Shown: piece after piece, positions 19,880-30,517 of the stretch
Layout of the letters: every line of letters begins with the position of its first letter
Position numbering within the stretch: the first letter of the stretch is position 1
Source of the DNA: Massilia sp. TS11
Lineage (GTDB): Bacteria > Pseudomonadota > Gammaproteobacteria > Burkholderiales > Burkholderiaceae_D
Direction of reading: 5' to 3'
Length of the DNA: 64,000 bases
NCBI RefSeq assembly: GCF_022012445.1
Contig: NZ_JAKLTS010000006.1
Location: 1-64,000 of the forward strand
Program-made: the position numbers and the translations under genes
Notes under the pieces: model-generated
Told to the model about the DNA's origin: nothing
Seen by the model: the letters and a program-made list of their open reading frames with translations, nothing else
Database searches by the model: none

Positions 19880-20377
19880 TCAGGCAGTCAGGCTGTCGAC
19901 CAGGCCCATTTCGGTGGACGACATCAGCTTGTCGATGTCGACCAGGATCAGCATGCGCTCCTCGATCGTACCGAGGCCGATCATGTAGCGCGCGTCGAAG
20001 GAATTGCCCATGTCGGGGGCCGGCTTGACCTGCTCGGGCGCCAGCGTGGTCACGTCGGACACCGAATCGACCACCATGCCGATCACGCGTCCGCCGATAT
20101 TCAGGATGATCACGACGGTGAACTGGTCATAGGTCGGGCTGCCCAGATTGAACTTGATGCGCATGTCGATCACCGGGATGATGATCCCGCGCAGATTGAT
20201 CACGCCCTTGATGTACTCGGGCGCGTTGGCGATCCGGGTCGGCGTTTCGTAGCCGCGGATTTCCTGCACCTTGAGGATGTCGATGCCGTATTCCTCGGTC
20301 CCGAGTTTGAAAGCCAGGAATTCGTGGCCGGCGATGTCTTTACCCGCGCTGGTGGCGGCGGTGGCGGAGGCTTGCAT
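19880..20377 (-). CDS. cheW: chemotaxis coupling protein CheW
   Basis: A 165-residue adaptor linking chemoreceptors to CheA. The CheW fold is evident from EFLAFKLGTEEYGIDILKVQ, IANAPEYIKGVINLRG, IIPVIDMR and GMVVDSVSDVTTL. The ATG at 20377 has AAGGA 9 bases upstream; the frame remains open further upstream, but that part has no CheW character. With the MCP gene it forms a two-gene unit with no CheA, CheY or CheR in the window. The receptor therefore presumably feeds a kinase encoded elsewhere. Confidence 0.94.
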   Translation of the reverse strand: MQASATAATSAGKDIAGHEFLAFKLGTEEYGIDILKVQEIRGYETPTRIANAPEYIKGVINLRGIIIPVIDMRIKFNLGSPTYDQFTVVIILNIGGRVIGMVVDSVSDVTTLAPEQVKPAPDMGNSFDARYMIGLGTIEERMLILVDIDKLMSSTEMGLVDSLTA

Positions 20378-20648
20378 GGTGGCTGTCCTTTGCGAAGAGG
20401 GAGACCGCGCTGGCGCGGCGCGCTTCCACGATAGCAGAGTCGGTGCCGAAATACGAGCCGCCGCTGCGCTCTGAACATCTCGACAAGCTTGGCGCCGCCG
20501 CTGTCGGTTTTTCCGCACGCGGGGATAGACTTGGACCAAGCAATGCTTATAATCTGATTGAAAAATACTTTGGTGTGCGCTTGACAATTGGCGCCACCGG
20601 ATTCGGCCCGAAGTTCGCCGCAAGCGCAACGCCCACTCTGGAGCCCGT

Positions 20649-22235
20649 ATGACCGAACCGAATGCCGACGACAGCTGGCTGCTCGACGAAGACGAGGACG
20701 TCGGCGGGGCGTCCACCCAGACCCCGATCGACCAGCGGCTGTGGCGCGTGCTGATCGTCGACGACGACGTCGACGTGCACGCGGTCACCCGCCTGGCCCT
20801 GCGCAATGTCAGCTTCAAGGGGCGCGAGCTCGAGCTGTTCTCGGCCTACAGCGGGCAGGAGGCCTACCAGATCCTGCAGGAGCAGTCGGACATCGCCCTG
20901 GTCCTGCTCGACGTGGTGATGGAAACCGACGACGCCGGCCTGATCCTGGCGCGCAAGATCCGCGAGGAGCTCGACAACCAGCTGGTGCGCGTGGTGCTGC
21001 GCACCGGCCAGCCGGGCCAGGCGCCCGAGCAGCGCGTGATTGTCGAATACGACATCAACGACTACAAGGCCAAGACCGAGCTGACCACGCAGAAGCTGTT
21101 CACCACCGTGATCTCGGCCCTGCGCGCCTACGAGTCGCTGATCATGCTCGAGCGCTCGCGCATCGGCCTGGGCAAGATCCTGGCCGGCGCCACCAATCTG
21201 TACCAGATCCATTCGCTGCGCGAGTTCGCCTCGGGCGTGCTGAACCAGGTGTCGGCCATCCTCGATGTCGGCGCCGACGGCGTGCTGTGCGTGATGCACT
21301 CGGGCGGGAATATCCCGGCCGTGGTGGCCGCCACGGGCGGCTACGCCAACCTGGCCGACCAGGAGCAGCTGCCGGCCGACCATCCGCTGCTGCCGACCAT
21401 CCACAAGGCCTTCGCCGAAAAGAAGTCGCAGTTCGAGCATCCGGCCAATGTGCTGTTCATCCACACGCTGGAGGACCGCCAGCTGGCCATTTCCGTCACG
21501 CCGCCGTGGCCGCTGGCGCCGATCCAGCGCGACCTGCTCGAAGTGTTCTGCCAGCGCATCGCGGCCGCCTTCGACAACCTGTACATGTTCGGCCAGCTGC
21601 GCAAGGCCCAGGAAGCGACCGTGGTGGCCCTGGCCGACCTGGCCGAATTCCGCGACCGCGGCACCGGCGGCCATGTGCGGCGCGTGCAGGCGCTGTCGCA
21701 CAAGATCGCCGCCACCTTGCAGCGCCACGGCTGCGACGACCCGGAGCTGACGCCGCAGCTGCTCGACATGATCGGCCTGGCCTCGATCCTGCACGATGTC
21801 GGCAAGGTGTCGACGCCCGACACGGTGCTGCTCAAGCCCGGCATCCACACGCCCGAAGAGCGCGCCGTGATGCAGACCCACGCCGAAATCGGCCGCGCCA
21901 TCCTGGAGCGCGCCGCGCGCATGGTCGACGGGGTCAGCTACCTGACCTATGGCGCCCAGATCGCCGGCGGCCACCATGAGCACTACGACGGCAACGGCTA
22001 CCCGAACGGCCTGCGCGGGCGCGCGATTCCGCTGGCCGCGCGCATCGTCGCCGTGGTCGACGTGTTCGACGCGCTGCTGCACCGGCGCCCCTACAAGGAG
22101 CCCTGGCCCTACCCGGATGTGGTCAGCTATATCCGCGAGCGCAGCGGCAGCCAGTTCGATCCCGAGGTGGTGCGCGCGCTGGTCGACATCATCGAGAATG
22201 ACCCGCCGCCGGTCGGCGCCGAAGACGACGACTGA
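20649..22235 (+). CDS. HD-GYP response regulator (REC-DUF3369-HD-GYP)
   Basis: A 528-residue cytosolic regulator predicted to hydrolyse cyclic di-GMP. It has an N-terminal receiver (about 33-155) with VLIVDDDVDVH and the phosphoacceptor in VLLDVVMETDD, and a middle DUF3369 region (about 165-320). The C-terminal HD-GYP phosphodiesterase has H382-D383 in ILHDVGK, GGHHEHYDG and G450-Y451-P452 in NGYPNGL. All catalytic motifs look intact. It is divergent from cheW with a 271-bp intergenic region and is followed by three more signalling genes, suggesting a shared cyclic di-GMP circuit. Confidence 0.94.
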   Translation: MTEPNADDSWLLDEDEDVGGASTQTPIDQRLWRVLIVDDDVDVHAVTRLALRNVSFKGRELELFSAYSGQEAYQILQEQSDIALVLLDVVMETDDAGLILARKIREELDNQLVRVVLRTGQPGQAPEQRVIVEYDINDYKAKTELTTQKLFTTVISALRAYESLIMLERSRIGLGKILAGATNLYQIHSLREFASGVLNQVSAILDVGADGVLCVMHSGGNIPAVVAATGGYANLADQEQLPADHPLLPTIHKAFAEKKSQFEHPANVLFIHTLEDRQLAISVTPPWPLAPIQRDLLEVFCQRIAAAFDNLYMFGQLRKAQEATVVALADLAEFRDRGTGGHVRRVQALSHKIAATLQRHGCDDPELTPQLLDMIGLASILHDVGKVSTPDTVLLKPGIHTPEERAVMQTHAEIGRAILERAARMVDGVSYLTYGAQIAGGHHEHYDGNGYPNGLRGRAIPLAARIVAVVDVFDALLHRRPYKEPWPYPDVVSYIRERSGSQFDPEVVRALVDIIENDPPPVGAEDDD

Positions 22236-22327
22236 GTCCGGTAAAATGTTTCCTGTGGGGAACTGGACTTAACTATTTGTGACATTGGTCGTAATATATG
22301 GACGATGCCCGATAGAAATAGGCTGCC

Positions 22328-23962
22328 ATGACAGAACTGGACGGATTGACTGCGTTGATTATTGAGCCCCATGCCGGCATGCGGGCCAGTATTCATAACA
22401 TGCTGAACCTGTGTGGTTTGCAGAAGATCGATCACGCCAACAGTTCCAACATTGCCGTGAAAAACGTAGGCCTCAAGGTCTACGACATGATCTTCTGCGA
22501 ATACGACCTCGAAGGCGGCCAGGACGGCCAGCAGCTGCTCGAGGACATGCGCCACCACCGCCTGATCCCGCTGTCGACGATGTTCTTCATGGTCACGGCC
22601 GAGGGCAATTACGGCAAGGTGGTGTCGGCCGCCGAACTGGCGCCGACCGACTACATCCTCAAGCCCTTCACGGCCGACCGCCTGCTCGAGCGCATCGCGC
22701 GCGCCCTGGAGAAACGCAACGTCTTCCTGCCCGTCTACCAGATGATGGAAATGGGCGCCCAGCGCGAGGCGATTGCCGCCTGCGTCGAAGGGGTCAAGGT
22801 GCATCCGCGCTATGCGATCGACTTCATGCGCCTGCGCGCCGAACTGCACATGGTGCTGGGCGAGCCGGAGCAGGCCGAGCCGATCTACCAGCAGCTGTTC
22901 GAAGCCAAGGCCATCGCCTGGGCCCGCCTCGGCCTGGCCAAGACCCTGTACATGCGCGAGCGCTATCCCGAGGCCCAGAGCATCCTCGAGCAGCTGGTCG
23001 AGTCGAACCAGAAATTCGTCGACGCCTACGACTGGCTGGCCAAGACCTACGAGGCGCAGGGCAATATGAACAAGTCGCAGGAGATCCTGTCCTCGGCCGT
23101 GTCGGTCTCGCCGCACGCCGTGCGGCGCCTGCGCAAGCTGGGCGAGGTGGCGCTCGAAACGGGCGACGTCGACCTGGCCGAAAAGACCCTCAAGCAGGTC
23201 GTCAGCAAGGCCAAGTACTCGGAATTCCGCGATCCCGAGGACCATGTGAAACTGGTCCAGACCCTGGTCAAGAAGGGCGACCCGGTGCAGGCCGCGGCCG
23301 TCATCCGCGATCTCGACAAATCGATGGGCGGGCAGCGCAATACGGCCGTCTGTTCGGCCATTTCCTCGGCCATGGTGCACGAGTACACGGGCAATGAGCA
23401 GCGCCTCAACGAGGCGCTGGCGGCGGCCCTGAACGGCTGCAAGGATGCGGTCGGCCTGTCGAACGATCTGAAGATGGAACTGGCGCGCAACTGCCTGGCC
23501 AACAACCACGCCGACGGCGCCACCGAAGTCATGCGCGACGTGATGCGCAATGCCTCGAATAACACGGCGATGGCCAAGGCGATGGCCGTGTTCGAAAAAC
23601 TCGGCCACGCCGACCTGGCGCTGTCGCTGGCCAAGGAATCGCGCCAGCAGGTGATCGACCTGGTGGCCTCGGGCGCGGCCAAGGCGCGCGAGGGCGACTA
23701 CCGCGGCGCCGTGGCCCTCATGGTCGAGGCCGTCAACAAGCTGCCCGACAATCCCCAGGTGGTGTTCAACGCGGCGCTGGCCGTGCTCAAATGTCTGGAG
23801 AATGTGGGCTGGGAGGAGCGTCTCGGCCAGTACGCGCTGAGCCTGATCGACACCGTGCGCCGGCTCGATCCGACCAATGCCAAGCTGCCCGCCCTGGCCA
23901 CGCTGCACCAGCAGATTCTCAAGAAATACGACATCAAGGTCGGCGCCCGTAAGCGCGCCTGA
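22328..23962 (+). CDS. response regulator-like protein with TPR domain, substituted phosphosite
   Basis: A 544-residue protein: an N-terminal receiver-like domain (about 7-128) and a long helical part with tetratricopeptide-like repeats (for example AWARLGLAKTLYMRERYPEA, DAYDWLAKTYEAQG). In the receiver the acidic pocket reads IIEPHAG (E13-P14 in place of Asp-Asp), and the position of the phosphorylated Asp is E58 in FCEYDLEGGQDG. The switch residue (MVTAEG) and the lysine (ILKPF) are kept. The domain is therefore probably locked or phosphorylation-independent. The TPR part suggests a scaffold. It lies between an HD-GYP regulator and an HDOD protein and ends 20 bp before the latter. Confidence 0.88.
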   Translation: MTELDGLTALIIEPHAGMRASIHNMLNLCGLQKIDHANSSNIAVKNVGLKVYDMIFCEYDLEGGQDGQQLLEDMRHHRLIPLSTMFFMVTAEGNYGKVVSAAELAPTDYILKPFTADRLLERIARALEKRNVFLPVYQMMEMGAQREAIAACVEGVKVHPRYAIDFMRLRAELHMVLGEPEQAEPIYQQLFEAKAIAWARLGLAKTLYMRERYPEAQSILEQLVESNQKFVDAYDWLAKTYEAQGNMNKSQEILSSAVSVSPHAVRRLRKLGEVALETGDVDLAEKTLKQVVSKAKYSEFRDPEDHVKLVQTLVKKGDPVQAAAVIRDLDKSMGGQRNTAVCSAISSAMVHEYTGNEQRLNEALAAALNGCKDAVGLSNDLKMELARNCLANNHADGATEVMRDVMRNASNNTAMAKAMAVFEKLGHADLALSLAKESRQQVIDLVASGAAKAREGDYRGAVALMVEAVNKLPDNPQVVFNAALAVLKCLENVGWEERLGQYALSLIDTVRRLDPTNAKLPALATLHQQILKKYDIKVGARKRA

Positions 23963-23982
23963 ACCGGCAAAGGGGTAGGAAC

Positions 23983-25494
23983 ATGGCCGTGGCCAGCGAA
24001 GGACGTCCGGTCCGCGCGGCGCTGCTGCAGAAAGTCTGCGGCGATGCCGAAATGTTCGCCCTCGGCGCGGCCGTGGCGCGCGTGGTCCAGATGGCCTCGA
24101 GCGAGGACGAAGGCACCAATGAGCTGGCCTACTATGTGCTGTCCGACCCGGCCCTGACCCAGCGCATCCTGCGCCTGTCCAATACGGCCACCTACCGCAC
24201 CGCCTCGGGCACGGCCGTCACCACCATTTCGCGCGCCATTTCCCTGCTCGGCTTCGACAATGTGAAGACCACGGCCTTGGCCATGCTGCTCGTCGACGCG
24301 CTCGGCAGCAAGCATGCGGCGGCCGTGCGCAGCGAGCTCGAAGCGGCCCTGTGCGCCAGCCTGGTCGGGCGCGAGCTGGCGCGCCGCTCGTTCTACCAGG
24401 GCGCCGAGGAAGCCGCGATCGGCGCGCTGTTCAAGAATCTGGGGGCGCTGCTGGTGGCCTCGCACGAACTGGACCGCTACCGCGAAGTCCAGGCCCTGCA
24501 GCAGACGGGCAAACACAGCCTGGGCCAGGCCTCGCAGATGATCCTCGGCTGCAGCTTCGAGTCCCTGACCGAGGCCGTGCTGCTCGAATGGAAGATCCCG
24601 GCGGCCATCATCAGCGCCACCGCGCCGCTGCCGGCCGGCAGCCTGAAGGCGGCCGCCAGCAAGGGCGACTGGATGAAGCAGGTGGCCAGCTTTTCGGCCG
24701 AGGCGGCGCGCCTGCTGGCGCGCGGACGGCGCCTGCAGGCGGCCGAGCTGAAGGCGCTCGAACAGCGCTACGGCAGCGCCCTCAATCTCGACGCGGCCGC
24801 GCTCAGCGATGTGTTCGCAGCCGTGCAGGAAGAGATGACGGGCCTGCTGCAGAGCATGAATCTGCAATCGGCGCCGCCCGAGGAGGCGGCCCACGAGGGC
24901 CTGCCGAATGTGCTGCTGCTGGCCACCCTCGACGCCGAGGAGCCCGAGCCGAGCGGCACCCATGCGAGCGGCAAGCCGCTCAATGCGCGCGACCTGTTGC
25001 TGGCCGGCGTGCAGGACGTGACCCAGATGCGCGCCTCGGGTGCGCACCGCGTCAACGAACTGATTCAGGCCGTGCTCGAAACCCTGTACCGCTCGCTCGG
25101 CTTTCGCTTCGCCACCGCCTGCCTGAAGGACCCGCGCAGCGGCCAGTACCGCGCGCGCATCGCGTTCGGCGAGGACCACGCGCGCCGCCAGGCCGGCTTC
25201 TGCTTTCCGATGGCGCCCGCGCGCGACCTGTTCCATCTGGCGATGGAAAACGACGCCGACCTGATGATCGCCGACGCCAGCGCGCCCAAGATCCGCGAGC
25301 TGATCCCCGACTGGCACCGCAGCCTGCTGCCGGACGCGCGCAGCTTCATCGTGCTGCCGCTGGTGGTCAACCGGGTCCAGGTCGGGCTGTTCTACGCCGA
25401 CCGCACCCGTCCCGCGCCCGAGGGCGTGCCGCCCGATGAAACGGCGCTGATCAAGGCGCTCAAGTCCCAGGTGCTGGTGGCGCTCACGCCGTGA
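23983..25494 (+). CDS. HDOD domain protein with C-terminal GAF domain
   Basis: A 503-residue signalling protein. The HDOD domain (about 5-215) is a non-catalytic relative of HD phosphohydrolases, with ELAYYVLSDPALTQRILRLS, TISRAISLLGFDNVKTTA and GALFKNLGALLV. After a linker, a GAF-like domain (about 345-500) contains LYRSLGFRFATACLKD, ARSFIVLPLVVNRVQVGLFY and ADRTRP. The ligand is unknown. The gene follows the TPR regulator closely. Its last 11 bases overlap the end of the convergent GGDEF-EAL gene. Confidence 0.88.
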   Translation: MAVASEGRPVRAALLQKVCGDAEMFALGAAVARVVQMASSEDEGTNELAYYVLSDPALTQRILRLSNTATYRTASGTAVTTISRAISLLGFDNVKTTALAMLLVDALGSKHAAAVRSELEAALCASLVGRELARRSFYQGAEEAAIGALFKNLGALLVASHELDRYREVQALQQTGKHSLGQASQMILGCSFESLTEAVLLEWKIPAAIISATAPLPAGSLKAAASKGDWMKQVASFSAEAARLLARGRRLQAAELKALEQRYGSALNLDAAALSDVFAAVQEEMTGLLQSMNLQSAPPEEAAHEGLPNVLLLATLDAEEPEPSGTHASGKPLNARDLLLAGVQDVTQMRASGAHRVNELIQAVLETLYRSLGFRFATACLKDPRSGQYRARIAFGEDHARRQAGFCFPMAPARDLFHLAMENDADLMIADASAPKIRELIPDWHRSLLPDARSFIVLPLVVNRVQVGLFYADRTRPAPEGVPPDETALIKALKSQVLVALTP

Positions 25495-28400
25495 GCGCGG
25501 CGGCGCCGACGAAGGCCTCGAACTCGGCCAGCGGCAGCGGGCGCGCGAACAGATAACCCTGACTCAGCTCACACTGCTTGGCGGCGAGGAAGTCGCGCTG
25601 GGCGCTTGTCTCGACCCCTTCGGCGATCACTTCCAGCCCGAGCGAGTGGGCGAGGGCGATGGTGGCGCCGACGATCACGGCGTCGTTCGGATCGCTCTCG
25701 ATGTCCTTCACAAAACCGCGGTCGATCTTGATGCGGTCGATCGCGAACAGCTTCAGGTAGGACAGCGAGGAATAGCCGGTGCCGAAATCGTCGATGGCGA
25801 CCTTGATGCCGCGCTCGCGCAGGGCGCGCAGCAGCTGGCGCGTGCGCTCCGGGTCCTGCATCGCGGCCGATTCGGTGATCTCCAGTTCGAGCCGCTGCGG
25901 CGCCACCGCATGCTGGCGCAGCAGGCCGTCGAGCAGGGGCAGCAGACCGGCGCCATGGCACTGGCGGGCCGACAGGTTGACGGCCAGGCGCAGCTGCGCC
26001 AGCGGACCCTGCTGCCAGGACGCCAGCAGGGCCAGCGCGCGCCCCAGCACCCATTCGCCGATCGGCAGGATCTGGCCCGACTCTTCGGCGATCGGAATGA
26101 AGCGGTCGGGCGTGACCATGCCCAGTTCCGGATGGCGCCAGCGCAGCAGGGCCTCAGCGCCGATCACGCGCCCGCTGCCGAGTTCCACCTGGGGCTGCAG
26201 GTAGAGCTCGAACTCCTGGCGTTCGAGCGCCTGCCACAGCTGGCCTTCCATCATCAGCTTCTCGTGGGTGGCCGCATTCATCGCGGCCGAGAAGAACTGG
26301 AAGTTGCCGCGCCCCTGGCCCTTGGCCGCGTACATGGCCATGTCGGCGTGGCGCAGCAGGGTGCCCGGATCGGCGCCGTCGGCCGGGTACATGGCCACCC
26401 CGACCGAGGCGCCGCTGTGGGCCGTCTTGCCGTGCAGGTCGAACGGCGCCGACAGCGATTCGACGATGCGCACGGCCACCGCGCGCACCGCGTCCGGACT
26501 CGGGTCGCCGCCCATGACGACGATGAATTCGTCGCCGCCGAGGCGGGCGATGGTGTCCATCTCGCGCAGCAGCTCGCGCAGGCGCTGGGCCACGCTGACC
26601 AGCAGCAGGTCGCCGGTCTCGTGGCCTTGCGAGTCATTGATCTTCTTGAAGTGGTCGAGGTCGATGAACAGCACCGCCACCGCCTCGCCCGTGCGGCGCG
26701 CCGCCTGCAGCATCTGCTCCAGGCGCAGATTCAGGGCGAAGCGGTTTTCCAGACCGGTCAGGGCGTCGTGGTGGGCCAGGCGGTAGATGCGCTCCTGGGC
26801 GCGCTGCTGCTCGGTCAGGTCGCGCGCGATCACCACGAACAGCGTCTCCTCGCTCAGGGCCACGGCCGACACCGTGATCGCCAGCGGCAGGCTGGCGCCG
26901 CTGCGCGTGCGGCCGTTGAGCTCATGCCCATCGCTGCCGCGCCGGGCCAGGGCGCTCAGCAGCGGCGCCATGCCGCTCGCGTCCTTGGGCAGCACCAGCA
27001 GCTGGCCGAGCGGCAGACCGGCCAGAATTTCGGGCGGATAGGCGAACAGGCGGCAGGCCGCGTGGTTGGCCGAGATCACGCGCCCGCCGCGGTCGACCGT
27101 GAGGATGGCGTCGGCCGCACTGTCGAGAATCGCCTGCAGGCGCGCCTCGCGTTCGCGCAGCTTGGCCGTGCGGTCCTCGACCAGGGCCTGGATGCGCACG
27201 CGCTCGGCGCTGACGAGCAGCAGCAGGGCCCCGAGCAGACCGGTCAGCAGCAGGCCGCCGGTCAGCACCGACCAGCTCTGCCAGCCGCGGTGCTGGGCCA
27301 GGTAGGCGCTGCTGGGGGCGATGCGCAGGCGGTAGCTGCGCCCGCCGAACTGCAGGCTGCGCGCCATTTCGCCCGGCGCCGGCTGGGCGCCGAGACTGGC
27401 GTCGGCCATCAGCGTGGCGGCGGCGTCGGCATCGTCGAGGCGCGCCTGCATGTGCGGGAAGTTGGCGCCGGCCAGCACGGCGCGCAGCGCCACCTCGGGC
27501 TGGATCGACAGGCAGAGCACGCCGCTGAGCTGGTCGGGCCCGTCCGGGCTGACACCCTGCATCAGGATCACGCCGTTCTTGTTGGGCGTGAGCAGACGCA
27601 CCGGCGGCGAGGCCACCGGCACGCGTGACTGCAGGGCGCGCGCGAGCGCACTGGCGCGCCCCGGGTCGGTCTGCAGATCGGTGCCGGGCGCGAGGCTGCT
27701 TTTCAGCGGCGCGATGAAGCGCACCGGGTACAGGTCGGCCGTGCCGGCCGCCAGCGGGCGCCCGGCGAAATCATGCACGGGTGCGCCCAGCGCCTGCTCG
27801 AAGCGCGCGCGTTCGCTGGCGCGCACGCGCGGCACCCAGGCCATGCCCGACAGGGCCGGGCGGTCGTGCAGGTAGCTGCGCGCCAGGGCGCTGAAGTCGG
27901 CCGCCGAATGGGGCTGCTTGTCGCCCTGGACGGCGATCGCCAGGGTGGCCAGGAAATGCTCGAGTTCGCTCAGCTGAGCCTGCAGCAGATCGCCGACCTG
28001 CTGGGCCTTGAGGCGGTAGGTCTGCAGCTGCTGTTCGCGCTCCCAGCGCACGGCCTGCTCGTAGATGGTGACGAAGGCGCCGATCGCCAGCAGCAGCGGC
28101 AGGCCGAGAATCCAGCGGCGCCGGTGCCACAGCAGGCGCGGGCGGCCGAACAGGATCCAGGCCAGCGGCGCGGCCAGCAGCACGCCGATGGTGTCGCCGA
28201 CCCACCAGGTGAGCCAGGCGGCCGGCAGCTGGGCCGCCCCCAGTGCGCCCAGCAGCAGCAGGGTGAACAGCGAGACGGTCGGCGCCACGCAGCACATCAG
28301 GGGCGCCACCGCGAGCAGCCACAGGACGTCGCGGGCGGCGCCGAATTCGGGCCGCGCGCGGCGCAGCAGCACGCGCCCGAGCGCGGCCTGGAGCACGGCG

Positions 28401-28690
28401 CCGATGGTGGTGCTGAGGCCGGCGACGATGGTGATCAGCTCGCTCGGATCGCCGCCCGGGTAGGGCACCACGAAGTTCAGGGCGAGCGCGCCGGCGAACA
28501 CTCCGGGCAGCATGCGCCAGCCGCCGCTGTAGACGCTGGCCAGGGCAATCCCGGCCGGCGGAAACAGGGGGCTGGCGAAGCCCGGCGGCAGGGCCAGCAG
28601 CAGGCCGAGCCGTCCGCTCAGCACATAGGCCAGGGCCAGGGCCAGATTGGCCGCCAGCAGCTGCCGAACGCTCCAGCGCGTTTGATCCAC
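25484..28690 (-). CDS. MASE1-CHASE-PAS-GGDEF-EAL cyclic di-GMP enzyme
   Basis: A 1068-residue membrane sensor with both cyclic di-GMP domains. The N-terminal MASE1-type membrane region (about 10-215, several helices, FPPAGIALASVYSGGWR) is followed by a CHASE-like extracytoplasmic domain, a further helix near 470-490 and a PAS domain (ILDSAADAILTVDRGG). GGDEF sits at 718-722, with a potential inhibitory I-site REMD five residues before it. The EAL domain has E846-A-L in GAEALLRW and later IDDFGTGYSSLSYLK. Both active sites look intact, so net activity cannot be predicted. The start codon is GTG with GAGGGAG upstream. Confidence 0.93.
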   Translation of the reverse strand: MDQTRWSVRQLLAANLALALAYVLSGRLGLLLALPPGFASPLFPPAGIALASVYSGGWRMLPGVFAGALALNFVVPYPGGDPSELITIVAGLSTTIGAVLQAALGRVLLRRARPEFGAARDVLWLLAVAPLMCCVAPTVSLFTLLLLGALGAAQLPAAWLTWWVGDTIGVLLAAPLAWILFGRPRLLWHRRRWILGLPLLLAIGAFVTIYEQAVRWEREQQLQTYRLKAQQVGDLLQAQLSELEHFLATLAIAVQGDKQPHSAADFSALARSYLHDRPALSGMAWVPRVRASERARFEQALGAPVHDFAGRPLAAGTADLYPVRFIAPLKSSLAPGTDLQTDPGRASALARALQSRVPVASPPVRLLTPNKNGVILMQGVSPDGPDQLSGVLCLSIQPEVALRAVLAGANFPHMQARLDDADAAATLMADASLGAQPAPGEMARSLQFGGRSYRLRIAPSSAYLAQHRGWQSWSVLTGGLLLTGLLGALLLLVSAERVRIQALVEDRTAKLREREARLQAILDSAADAILTVDRGGRVISANHAACRLFAYPPEILAGLPLGQLLVLPKDASGMAPLLSALARRGSDGHELNGRTRSGASLPLAITVSAVALSEETLFVVIARDLTEQQRAQERIYRLAHHDALTGLENRFALNLRLEQMLQAARRTGEAVAVLFIDLDHFKKINDSQGHETGDLLLVSVAQRLRELLREMDTIARLGGDEFIVVMGGDPSPDAVRAVAVRIVESLSAPFDLHGKTAHSGASVGVAMYPADGADPGTLLRHADMAMYAAKGQGRGNFQFFSAAMNAATHEKLMMEGQLWQALERQEFELYLQPQVELGSGRVIGAEALLRWRHPELGMVTPDRFIPIAEESGQILPIGEWVLGRALALLASWQQGPLAQLRLAVNLSARQCHGAGLLPLLDGLLRQHAVAPQRLELEITESAAMQDPERTRQLLRALRERGIKVAIDDFGTGYSSLSYLKLFAIDRIKIDRGFVKDIESDPNDAVIVGATIALAHSLGLEVIAEGVETSAQRDFLAAKQCELSQGYLFARPLPLAEFEAFVGAAALTA

Positions 28691-28829
28691 GCAACGCTCC
28701 CTCAGGTTTGCAATATTGCGATTCTAGCTCGCAAGAATCGGCCCTTGCGCATTCACGAAGCGAGCGGGTACAATCTCGGCCCGAAGCGAGGCTGGCAGAC
28801 AGCACTGTGGCACACACGCCGCAAAACTA

Positions 28830-28858
28830 TTGACAGACCTCAGAACATGCTTCATACT
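28830..28858 (+). promoter_or_regulatory. sigma-70 promoter of the tRNA-tuf operon
   Basis: A consensus -35 TTGACA at 28830-28835 and a -10 CATACT at 28853-28858 are spaced by 17 bp. The predicted start is near 28865, about 8 bases before tRNA-Tyr. The rest of the 28691-28829 gap shows no gene. Confidence 0.7.
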
Positions 28859-28872
28859 CTGCGGTTCCTCGC

Positions 28873-28957
<85 letters not shown>

Positions 28958-29000
28958 AGTTGTTGCAGGAGTATTGAATCAAGCGGTTGTGGAAGCCCTC

Positions 29001-29074
29001 GCGGGTGTAGCTCAATGGTAGAGCTGAAGCCTTCCAAGCTTAAGACGAGGGTTCGATTCCCTTCACCCGCTCCA
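29001..29074 (+). tRNA. tRNA-Gly (TCC)
   Basis: A 74-nt cloverleaf with acceptor stem GCGGGTG / CACCCGC, discriminator T, encoded CCA, anticodon TCC in loop CTTCCAA and T-arm GGTTCGATTCC. Confidence 0.96.
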
Positions 29075-29109
29075 ATACCCCGCGCAACGCGCGAATGGCA
29101 GCACAATAA

Positions 29110-29184
<75 letters not shown>

Positions 29185-29253
29185 GAATTCTGTAGTACCT
29201 CGTAATCTTTCAGGCGTAGGCCTGGTCAACATCAAATTTGTTAGGAGTCTGAA

Positions 29254-30444
<1,191 letters not shown>

Positions 30445-30462
30445 GCGCTGGTCCGTCTCAGG

Positions 30463-30487
30463 CCACCCGGTTCCGTGGGCCGGGTGG
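30463..30487 (+). terminator. hairpin after tuf, abutting the tRNA-Trp promoter
   Basis: An 8-bp stem CCACCCGG / CCGGGTGG with a 9-base loop lies 18 bp after tuf and is followed directly by TATAATGT. It lacks a U-tract, so it may be a weak terminator or attenuator, or may only protect the mRNA end. Confidence 0.45.
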
Positions 30488-30493
30488 TATAAT
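30485..30493 (+). promoter_or_regulatory. extended -10 promoter for tRNA-Trp and secE-nusG
   Basis: TGGTATAAT matches the extended -10 consensus perfectly (TATAAT at 30488-30493). The predicted start is near 30500, 18 bases before tRNA-Trp. No -35 hexamer is recognisable because that region is occupied by the hairpin. Confidence 0.65.
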
Positions 30494-30517
30494 GTCTGAT
30501 TCCACGACAAGTTTTGT

